Part shown: piece after piece, positions 52,031 through 58,827 of the stretch | Layout of the letters: every line of letters begins with the position of its first letter | How positions within the stretch are numbered: position 1 is the stretch's first letter | Source: Fimbriimonas sp. | GTDB taxonomy: Bacteria > Armatimonadota > Fimbriimonadia > Fimbriimonadales > Fimbriimonadaceae | NCBI GenBank assembly: GCA_031292555.1 | Contig: JARLGV010000017.1 | Span: 1 to 64,000 of the forward strand | Length of the DNA: 64,000 nt | Reading direction: 5' to 3' | Made by a program: the position numbers and the translations under genes | The notes under the pieces: generated by a model | Seen by the model: the letters and a program-made list of their open reading frames with translations, nothing else | Databases searched by the model: none | What the model was told of the DNA's origin: nothing

Positions 52031-52570
52031 ATGAAAAGGGACGATCTGCTCGACCTGAATGATGTGCTGCAACACCCGGGCCGCGAGTTGGCGGTGGATA
52101 TCTCCACCGAACTGCCCGAGGAAGCGGACGTCGAACTGCTTAAGCCGCTTGAGGGTTATCTCGAAGCGGTCAGTACTGGCAATATCCTGTTGTTGACCGG
52201 CTCGTTTTCGACGCGGATTACCCTCGAATGCGCGCGTTGCAGCGCACCTTTGGAGGTCGATCTCGACTTCGAGGTCGATGAGCAGTTCCCCGTCGAAGGA
52301 ACGCCAAGTTCTCTGAACCCACAGGACTACGCCCGTGTCGTGCCCGATGAGCCCTTCACGCTGTTCGACGGCAACTCGTTGATCGTCGAGCAGTTACTCA
52401 GACAGGCCCTTCTTCTCTCCTTGCCGATGCAGAGTCTATGCGAGTTCGGATGGGAAGGGGATTGCCCGATTGCGGCAGCGAGAGCCGTCCAACCTCTTTC
52501 CACCGATGCAGTTCGACCCGAATTCGGCAACCTCTCGCGATTACTGCGTCCAGAGGAATCGGACAGTTGA
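52031..52570 (+). CDS. yceD: DUF177/YceD family protein
   Basis: The 179-residue protein has the DUF177 layout: LPEEADVELLKPLEGYLEAV, then the CARC cysteine pair and LDFEVDEQF. YceD homologues are linked to 23S rRNA accumulation and usually precede rpmF (ribosomal protein L32) and plsX. Here plsX follows directly and rpmF is missing. TACAAT at 52013-52018 could be the -10. The frame is open further upstream, but the ATG at 52031 is where similarity begins. Confidence 0.85.
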   Translation: MKRDDLLDLNDVLQHPGRELAVDISTELPEEADVELLKPLEGYLEAVSTGNILLLTGSFSTRITLECARCSAPLEVDLDFEVDEQFPVEGTPSSLNPQDYARVVPDEPFTLFDGNSLIVEQLLRQALLLSLPMQSLCEFGWEGDCPIAAARAVQPLSTDAVRPEFGNLSRLLRPEESDS

Positions 52571-53565
52571 CGATCGCCCTGGATGTGATGGGCGGAGACC
52601 ACGCGCCCCAAGCGATCGTTGTCGGCGCGTTGGAGGCGGCTCCGCTACTAAAATCCCGCCTTCTCCTCGTCGGCGACGAAGCGAAATTCAAGCAGTTCCT
52701 TCCCAATCACCTTCCCCCAAATGTTGAGTTGCGCCATGCGTCCCAGAGCGTGGATATGGAGGAAAAGCCGCTGCATGCCTATCGCATGAAGAAGGATTCG
52801 AGCTTGATGGTCGCCGCACGCTTGGTCAAGGACGGCGAGGCGGAAGCCCTTGTATCCGCGGGAAATACCGGCGCCGCATCCGCAACCTCACTCCTTCAAT
52901 GGCGTCAGATACACGGGATCCATCGTCCGGCGATTGCCAGTCAGTTCCCGAGCAAGCACGGAGGATTTGTCCTTTTGGATGCTGGCGCGAGCCCAGACGT
53001 CGACCCCGAACACTTGGTGGAGTTCGCAATCATGGGTCGCTCGTATGTCCAGAAGCTAATGGGTCGCGATAATCCACAAGTCCACCTCTTGAATATCGGC
53101 GAGGAGGATGGCAAGGGGAACGCATTCGCCAAGCAAGCCCACCAACTCTTGCGGCGACATGCATGGTTTGCCGGCAACATCGAAGGTAAAGACATGTTTG
53201 CCAAGCAAGTTGATGTGATCGTGTGCGATGCATTCGTCGGCAACATCGTTCTCAAGACATGCGAAGGCGTTGCCGAATTCATCGTAGATACGATCCGGAG
53301 TCAAGTGCCCACCCATCCGGCCTCACGGTTGCTCTACTGGCCGGTCCGGAAGGTCACGCGCCCCCTTAGAAAGCAGATGGATTACGCGGAAATCGGCGGT
53401 TCGCCCCTCTTGGGACTCAACGGACTCTGCATGATCTGCCACGGGCGAAGCAACCCAAAGGCGATCCGAAATGCGTTGCTCACAACCGAAAAAGCACTCG
53501 AACGCGAGTTGGTGGAAACCATCCGGAAATCTGTTTTCAGCGAGTTAGGACCTGTAAATGAGTAG
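52567..53565 (+). CDS. plsX: Phosphate acyltransferase
   Basis: The 332-residue protein begins TIALDVMGGDHAPQAIV, the standard PlsX start, and contains ALVSAGNTGAASATSL and ICDAFVGNIVLKTCEG-type blocks. It makes acyl-phosphate from acyl-ACP for phospholipid synthesis. The start is a TTG at 52567 overlapping the yceD stop (TTGA), with GAGGA about 9 nt upstream. It overlaps fabH by 8 nt. Confidence 0.95.
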   Translation: MTIALDVMGGDHAPQAIVVGALEAAPLLKSRLLLVGDEAKFKQFLPNHLPPNVELRHASQSVDMEEKPLHAYRMKKDSSLMVAARLVKDGEAEALVSAGNTGAASATSLLQWRQIHGIHRPAIASQFPSKHGGFVLLDAGASPDVDPEHLVEFAIMGRSYVQKLMGRDNPQVHLLNIGEEDGKGNAFAKQAHQLLRRHAWFAGNIEGKDMFAKQVDVIVCDAFVGNIVLKTCEGVAEFIVDTIRSQVPTHPASRLLYWPVRKVTRPLRKQMDYAEIGGSPLLGLNGLCMICHGRSNPKAIRNALLTTEKALERELVETIRKSVFSELGPVNE

Positions 53566-54547
53566 AAAAGCGGTGATTCAATCCATTGGCCATGCCTTGC
53601 CCAGCAAACTGCTGACCAATACCGACCTCGAGAAGATTGTCGCCACGTCCGACGACTGGATCGTCCAGCGCACCGGCATCAAGGAGCGGCGCATCTGCGA
53701 CGGTCCGAACGAAGGCACCGGTTGGCTGGCTGTTGGCGCGGCCACCGAAGCGATGGAAAGGTCGGGGATGGACCCTAACGACCTTGGCCTCGTGCTGTGC
53801 GGAACGGTGTCCGGGGACTATATTTGGCCCTCCACCGCGTGCATGGTGCAGGACAAGATCGGAGCGCACAATGCGGGTGCGTTCGATGTCAGCGCAGCGT
53901 GCGCCGGCTTTATCTACGCTCTGTCGAACGCGGCGGCGATGATCGAATCCGGGCAGGTCGATTCCGCGCTCGTGATCGGTGTAGATTCCTTGACTAAGCA
54001 GGTCGATTGGACCGATCGGTCCACCTGCATTCTCTTCGGCGACGGAGCGGGAGCGGTCGTTGTCAAGGCCGAGGAGAATACGGATCGAGGTCTGCTTGGC
54101 ACCGTGCTGAAATCGGATGGCAGCGGCGGCAAGTTCATCTGCATCGACGTCGGCGGTTCGCGATACCCCTGGGGCAGCCCCCAAGCTGAAGGCAAGAAGG
54201 CGCACATCACGATGATGGGTTCCGAAGTGTATCGGTTCGCGATCCAAGCGATGGGTGACGCGTGCTGCAAGGTGCTCGAGAAGGTCGGCATGAGTTCAGA
54301 CGATATCGATCTTTTCGTTCCTCATCAAGCCAATCTGAGGATTATCGAGGCGGCCGCAAAAAGGCTGAGCCTCCCCCACGACAAGGTCTTCCTGAACGTC
54401 CACAAGTATGGCAACACGAGTGGAGGATCGATTCCGCTTGGCCTCTACGAGGCCGAGGCCGAGGGCCGCCTCAAGAAGGGGATGACCGTTATGACCGTGG
54501 GGTTCGGCGCCGGCTTGGTTTGGGGCGCCAACATCATCCGTTGGTAG
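53558..54547 (+). CDS. fabH: Beta-ketoacyl-ACP synthase III
   Basis: The 329-residue condensing enzyme has the full triad: C115 (SAACAGF), H256 (VPHQAN) and N286 (YGNTSGGS). It starts fatty acid synthesis from acetyl-CoA and malonyl-ACP. It overlaps plsX by 8 nt; the yceD-plsX-fabH order is a conserved lipid-synthesis cluster. Confidence 0.97.
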   Translation: MSRKAVIQSIGHALPSKLLTNTDLEKIVATSDDWIVQRTGIKERRICDGPNEGTGWLAVGAATEAMERSGMDPNDLGLVLCGTVSGDYIWPSTACMVQDKIGAHNAGAFDVSAACAGFIYALSNAAAMIESGQVDSALVIGVDSLTKQVDWTDRSTCILFGDGAGAVVVKAEENTDRGLLGTVLKSDGSGGKFICIDVGGSRYPWGSPQAEGKKAHITMMGSEVYRFAIQAMGDACCKVLEKVGMSSDDIDLFVPHQANLRIIEAAAKRLSLPHDKVFLNVHKYGNTSGGSIPLGLYEAEAEGRLKKGMTVMTVGFGAGLVWGANIIRW

Positions 54548-54560
54548 GCCGATCGTAAGT

Positions 54561-54591
54561 AAAAAGGGCCTGCGGCGGATTGCCGCAGGCC
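54561..54591 (-). terminator. Intrinsic terminator for the small minus-strand genes
   Basis: GGCCTGCGGC (54567-54576) pairs with GCCGCAGGCC (54582-54591), loop GGATT. AAAAAG to its left becomes CTTTTT on the minus strand, so it terminates minus-strand transcription. The same hairpin may protect the fabH mRNA end on the plus strand. Confidence 0.85.
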
Positions 54592-54612
54592 AGCCAAATC
54601 GTAGATCGTCTC

Positions 54613-54813
54613 TTAGACGAGGCTGAATGGGAAGGTGGTGCGAAGTTCGTCGATTGCCAGTTCCACGAGTGCTCTGGAGGCGGCTTCGTTACCTTCCAGT
54701 CGTCGTTCCTGCAACCATCGGAGGGACTCTCGATCGCCGATCTTGGCTTGATCGAGAGCCCATTGAATCGCTCCTTCCGATATGTTTATTTCCATTAATT
54801 GTGTTTCTCTCAT
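54613..54813 (-). CDS. Small helical protein of unknown function
   Basis: The 66-residue protein is mostly helical and acidic (GAIQWALDQAKIGDRESLRWLQERRLEGNEAAS). It is supported by the terminator 22 nt downstream and by a 4-nt ATGA overlap with the small gene before it. A start at an internal ATG (residue 7) is possible. No family is recognised. Confidence 0.65.
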   Translation of the reverse strand: MRETQLMEINISEGAIQWALDQAKIGDRESLRWLQERRLEGNEAASRALVELAIDELRTTFPFSLV

Positions 54814-55016
54814 ATTAGGCTAACCCTTTTGTCCAGTGAGACAGTTGTGTCTCGATCGTGGTCGTTGCCGACAAGGTCAGTCAGATGAACTCGGGCTACT
54901 TCCGGCCGCCGCTCGACAGTGCGCAGGCAGGCACAGAGCTCACCCGTTGCGTCGACAGTCCAATAAACGCCGACGTCGTTAAAGCTCCGATTTGTTTCGT
55001 AATCCATTGTTCTCAT
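54810..55016 (-). CDS. Small protein of unknown function
   Basis: The 68-residue protein (MRTMDYETNRSFNDVGVYW at its start) has a short beta-like first half and a charged second half. It overlaps the next gene by 4 nt (ATGA). The pair could be a small regulatory or toxin-antitoxin-like module, but nothing in the sequence proves that. Confidence 0.6.
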   Translation of the reverse strand: MRTMDYETNRSFNDVGVYWTVDATGELCACLRTVERRPEVARVHLTDLVGNDHDRDTTVSLDKRVSLI

Positions 55017-55114
55017 CTTTCGCGTCCCTTCAGTTAATCATTAGGTCTATCGTTCCAGAGAGCCGGCGGGTTCCATTGTTAGAAAAATTTATCGAATCTC
55101 TCGATAATTCTCCC

Positions 55115-55153
55115 AAAACAAAAGCCGGCTGCGAAAAAACTCCGCAACCGGCT
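55115..55153 (-). terminator. Intrinsic terminator after the malate/lactate dehydrogenase gene
   Basis: On the minus strand AGCCGGTTGCG pairs with CGCAGCCGGCT (one G-T pair), followed by TTTGTTTT. It ends the transcript of the 55176-56099 gene, 22 nt from its stop. Confidence 0.85.
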
Positions 55154-55175
55154 GTTTCAGATTAGAATTCTTTAA

Positions 55176-56099
55176 CTAGCTAATCTGAGCCAGAACGTCC
55201 TTCAGCGATTGAGCCGATTTGTGCAGACCTTCCCTCTCCTTATCGTTGACCACCGGTTCCAGCACCTCGACCACTCCCTTTCTTCCGACCTTCGTCGGGA
55301 GCGAGAGCGAGATGTCGGAGATTCCGAGAGTCCCTTTCTGCCAAGAACTGACGGGTAATACCTTGTCAGAGTTCAGTGCAATTGCTTCAACGACTTCCTT
55401 TATTGAAACTCCGACCGCTCGGCCCGCACCACCCTTCAGACGGATGACCTCAGCGCCCGATTTGCGCGTGAATTCGAACACTTCGTCGATCTCCGCTTCG
55501 TAGTTCGGAAGCGACGACATGGGAACTCCGCCGATCGTCGCGGAGGAAAGAATCGGAACCATCGAGTCGCCGTGCTCACCAAGGATCAGCGCCTTGACAT
55601 CGGTGGCATTCACTTTGAAGTGATCCGCCAAGAGTGATCGGAAGCGGCAGGTGTCGAGTACCGTCCCGAGGCCCAGCACCTGGGTCTGGGGAACAAGCTC
55701 GGCCTGAGCGGCAAGATGAGTGAGGATGTCGACTGGATTGCTGACGACCACGATCGTGGCGCCATCATTGAACTTGCAGCCCTTTAAGTTCGCGAGAATT
55801 CCCTTGAAGAGCGAGACATTGCGGCTTACGAGTTCCAACCGGGTCTCGTCCGGCTTTCTTCGAAGGCCGGCAGTAATCACGACGCAATCGCTTCCATCGA
55901 CGATCGAGTAGCCGTCCGAACTTGTGAACGTCTGATTCGAAGTCAGGGATGCGCCGTGCCGAAGGTCAAGAGCCTCTCCGGCGGCCATCTCGCCGTTCAT
56001 GTCGACGAGGGCGATTTCGCGTACGATTCCACCGAACTGTAAAGCGTAGGCCGCATCAGACCCGACGCGTCCACCACCGCCGATAATGCTTACTTTCAT
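55176..56099 (-). CDS. Malate/lactate dehydrogenase, probably malate dehydrogenase (LDH-like)
   Basis: The 307-residue protein has the NAD-binding GGGGRVGSDAAY start (residues 7-18), NPVDILT, LGTVLDTCRFR and the catalytic ILGEHGDSMVP. In the substrate loop ITAGLRRKPDETRLELV, the position that is Gln in lactate dehydrogenases is Arg, as in malate dehydrogenases. The following ETRLELV is lactate-dehydrogenase-like. The Arg suggests malate/oxaloacetate, so the enzyme would feed the TCA cycle. The ATG at 56099 has CATACT 8 nt upstream; a GTG six codons earlier is less likely. Confidence 0.9.
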   Translation of the reverse strand: MKVSIIGGGGRVGSDAAYALQFGGIVREIALVDMNGEMAAGEALDLRHGASLTSNQTFTSSDGYSIVDGSDCVVITAGLRRKPDETRLELVSRNVSLFKGILANLKGCKFNDGATIVVVSNPVDILTHLAAQAELVPQTQVLGLGTVLDTCRFRSLLADHFKVNATDVKALILGEHGDSMVPILSSATIGGVPMSSLPNYEAEIDEVFEFTRKSGAEVIRLKGGAGRAVGVSIKEVVEAIALNSDKVLPVSSWQKGTLGISDISLSLPTKVGRKGVVEVLEPVVNDKEREGLHKSAQSLKDVLAQIS

Positions 56100-56263
56100 G
56101 TCTATTGAGTATGGCACTCAACGATATCGAGTTGCTGTCAGCGGATACGACCTCATAGCGGTCCACGCAATCCCGCATCCGAGCAGTACAGCCAAAGGAG
56201 GGCGACTCACGATATGACGCGCGAGCCGTCCTCTTGCGGGAGTCCAGCCTTTGTACCGAAGGG

Positions 56264-58318
56264 CTATCTCTGCTTCTTAGGCGCGTGCTTCTTGTCAGAC
56301 TTGGGGTGCACGTAAACCACCTTGATGTTGTCGCCAACGACCCTTACGTGGTCGCCATCGATGTACACGGTAGTGACTCGGTCAGACACTGGCTTGGTGA
56401 CGATCGAATACAACTCGCCCTTTCGAAGGGAAGGAGTCAGTTGGATGTTGGCATCCACTTGGTCACTGAGCACCTCGAATCGATCGTTGTGCTGCGCATT
56501 CGTGTAGGGAAGAGCCGCCGCGGCGCGAGATTTGTCCCTAATCACCATCTGGCGCTTCATGTCGGTCCATGCCCCGGGCCTAGTGGGGTCCGGCGTCAAC
56601 GTTCCATAGAGGGTTATCGAGTGTTTGGCGTCATCCTGAGACACGAACGCGATCGTGTCCTTGCCGGATAATCGCGTCAAGCCAGAAGCAGTCGGCGCTT
56701 TGTCACCTTGGATCAGAATTGTGTCTGCCTGAACGGCAGGATTAACGGTGACCACGGATATCCTGCTTTGCGTGTCGTCCGCTCTTCCAACCCGGACGAC
56801 GGCCGGTGGCGCCGCCGCGATCGACGTGACGGTTGACGCAATCGCCGCTGCCGGAGCAGCCACAGCCGGCGCCGGAGCAGCGGGGGCCGGGGCAGCGACT
56901 ACATCGGAAGCAGTTGGCGGGGTAGCAGGCACAGGCGCGAGTTGCGCAGCATTGCCTCTATCAACCATCGTCACTGTAACTTCCTGAGTTCGTCCGACCC
57001 TATCGGCGTGCCTAGCCGGCACGGGTTGGAGTCGAAGCCGGAGCGGAGTCGCCGGCGCAGCAGGAGCAGGCGAAACCGGTTGGACCACGTCCACGGCGGA
57101 GTACTCCACAACGGTCGGGGCCGGCGATGCCGACTTCACGACGTATGCAACTTGGTCCCTGGAAGGCTTCGTTTGGGCGTGCTTCCGCAGGTGATTCGAG
57201 ATGGTCACGGCCTTCGTGTTCGCGTTGTAGTGCGTGTAGATGTCAAGAGTGTCGGTGGGATTGGGCGGATACGGTGCAGCCTCAAGGTGGGTGCCGGCGA
57301 TCATTGCCGTGCCGGCGGCGAGGGTGATGCCCATCAAGGCCAGATAGCGAGTATTCATAGTGGTTGTCAGTCTCCGGTGGGGGTCGAGCAGGCCTTTAAC
57401 CCGCTCTTCGAGTCTCCATGGACGAGTCAGTAGTCCGATCGTCTGGGGAATAGGTGGGTGCCGGGAAATACCCAAGGCAACCATGAGCAGCGTGTCGGCA
57501 TAGTGTGGGGCCGTCGAACTATGTAGGGCGACGTTGTCGCAAACCTCTTCACGTGCCCGAACCAGGTCGAGATTAAGCAAGTGGACGAGAGGATGTGGCC
57601 AATAGCCGGCTTCCACCAGCCTTTGAATTAAGCCGATCAGAGGATCTCGTTGTCGAACGTGCGCCAACTCGTGTGCCAAAACGCATCGAAGCTGACGATC
57701 GTCGAGCCGATCCAGAAGTTTCTCAGGCAGGATGATCGTCGGGTTCACCGAACCGACCACAACCGGGCTGTGAACCCGAGGGGAGAATCGAACCGGTGTA
57801 TTCGGAAATCGCTCCTCGGCAATGAGGCTTTGAAGGGCGGCGTCTAGGCGTTCGTGCGAGCCCTGGCGTGCGGTTTCGCGAAGCCTGCGGACCTTTCGTG
57901 CGCCACCGGCCAGCCGAACAAGCATCCAACCGGTTCCTACCAGCCAGATGAGGATCACCCCACTCGCGACCCCACGGGCGCGATCCAGCGTCCAAAACGG
58001 GCTTGGTGTGTTCATCGGCTCAACCAGTGGTGTGGCATAGGGTTGGCTGCCGACGATCGCGACTGGCGGTTTGGGCTGCTCAAGCGAAATCTGGAAGGTT
58101 CGCCAACCGGCCTTCTCTAGCACGAGGGTCGTCAATGGAGCCAACACAACGCACATCAGGGCGCAAACGCACACGCCGTGCCTGATCGCCGGATTCCGGC
58201 GTGCAGCGATTCTGGTGAACAGCAACGCCACCACTGTCACAAGCGTGATCTCAGTGAGAACTCGGATGAGGAACGATGCCCATGCATCGCCCGGATAGAT
58301 CTGCTGCAAGAAGCTCAT
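56264..58318 (-). CDS. BlaR1-like M56 membrane peptidase
   Basis: The 684-residue protein has four membrane helices (near residues 15-35, 48-68, 118-136 and 310-330). The zinc site is H216-E-L-A-H220, with E257 as the likely third ligand (AREEVCD). After the last helix, about 350 residues are extracytoplasmic: a Pro/Ala-rich stretch (about 400-520), then a small domain rich in strands. A penicillin-binding-protein sensor as in BlaR1/MecR1 is absent, so the signal is unlikely to be a beta-lactam directly. It overlaps the blaI-like gene by 4 nt and should cleave that repressor. Confidence 0.88.
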   Translation of the reverse strand: MSFLQQIYPGDAWASFLIRVLTEITLVTVVALLFTRIAARRNPAIRHGVCVCALMCVVLAPLTTLVLEKAGWRTFQISLEQPKPPVAIVGSQPYATPLVEPMNTPSPFWTLDRARGVASGVILIWLVGTGWMLVRLAGGARKVRRLRETARQGSHERLDAALQSLIAEERFPNTPVRFSPRVHSPVVVGSVNPTIILPEKLLDRLDDRQLRCVLAHELAHVRQRDPLIGLIQRLVEAGYWPHPLVHLLNLDLVRAREEVCDNVALHSSTAPHYADTLLMVALGISRHPPIPQTIGLLTRPWRLEERVKGLLDPHRRLTTTMNTRYLALMGITLAAGTAMIAGTHLEAAPYPPNPTDTLDIYTHYNANTKAVTISNHLRKHAQTKPSRDQVAYVVKSASPAPTVVEYSAVDVVQPVSPAPAAPATPLRLRLQPVPARHADRVGRTQEVTVTMVDRGNAAQLAPVPATPPTASDVVAAPAPAAPAPAVAAPAAAIASTVTSIAAAPPAVVRVGRADDTQSRISVVTVNPAVQADTILIQGDKAPTASGLTRLSGKDTIAFVSQDDAKHSITLYGTLTPDPTRPGAWTDMKRQMVIRDKSRAAAALPYTNAQHNDRFEVLSDQVDANIQLTPSLRKGELYSIVTKPVSDRVTTVYIDGDHVRVVGDNIKVVYVHPKSDKKHAPKKQR

Positions 58319-58707
58319 CTCCGGTCCCTCTGGGCCTTGTCGATCAATGCTCGAATGCGTTCGACTTCGTCCCCGTCGAGTTCCTGGCTATCGAGCAGCG
58401 CCATTACAAGTCCTTCGGCTGAGCCATTGAACGCGGTGTCGACGAACCTACCCACCACATGCTTCATAGTTGGCTGCTTCGGTACGGCGGCCCGATAGTG
58501 GAAGATCTTTCCCTCTGCGCGATAGGAGACCCATCCCTTCTCCACGAGTCTGGTCAAGAGCGTTTGGACTGTGTTCTTGGCCATCGTACGCTTTGCCTGG
58601 AGCTCGCGCCAGATCTCGCCGAGGGTCGTCTCCGATTGCTCCCAAATTATGTTCATGATCTCCAATTGGGCCTCGGATAGCCCTGGCATGTCTTGCGGAT
58701 CGGTCAT
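58315..58707 (-). CDS. blaI: BlaI/MecI/CopY-family repressor
   Basis: The 130-residue winged-helix protein has the family's blocks LSEAQLEIMNIIWEQSETTLGEIWRELQ, TMAKNTVQTLLTRLVEKGWVSYRAEGKIFHYRA. It has a C-terminal dimerisation region with a possible cleavage site for the M56 partner. It is directly behind two operators of MecI type, so it should repress its own operon. The stop overlaps the BlaR-like start by 4 nt. Confidence 0.95.
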   Translation of the reverse strand: MTDPQDMPGLSEAQLEIMNIIWEQSETTLGEIWRELQAKRTMAKNTVQTLLTRLVEKGWVSYRAEGKIFHYRAAVPKQPTMKHVVGRFVDTAFNGSAEGLVMALLDSQELDGDEVERIRALIDKAQRDRR

Positions 58708-58712
58708 CGTTT

Positions 58713-58760
58713 CACCTACAGATGTAGGTGTATTCTATACCAACAAGTGTAGGTGTGCAA
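58713..58760 (-). promoter_or_regulatory. blaI promoter with two BlaI/MecI-type operators
   Basis: CACCTACA-GA-TGTAGGTG (58713-58730) is a perfect palindrome containing CTACAGATGTAG, the MecI/BlaI consensus core. A second, imperfect copy TACCAACA-AG-TGTAGGTG covers 58738-58755. On the minus strand the -35 TTGCAC (58760-58755) and -10 TAGAAT (58737-58732) are 17 nt apart. Operator 1 covers the start point and operator 2 the spacer. Confidence 0.9.
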
Positions 58761-58770
58761 GGGCTTCGAC

Positions 58771-58807
58771 AAAAAAGCCCAGGTTTCGATTGCGTCGAAA
58801 CCTGGGC
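58771..58807 (-). terminator. Intrinsic terminator after the 13-residue-repeat gene
   Basis: GCCCAGGTTTCGA (58777-58789) pairs perfectly with TCGAAACCTGGGC (58795-58807) across a 5-nt loop. AAAAAA at 58771-58776 becomes a T-tract on the minus strand. Confidence 0.93.
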
Positions 58808-58827
58808 ACAATGGCTAGGTGGCTATT

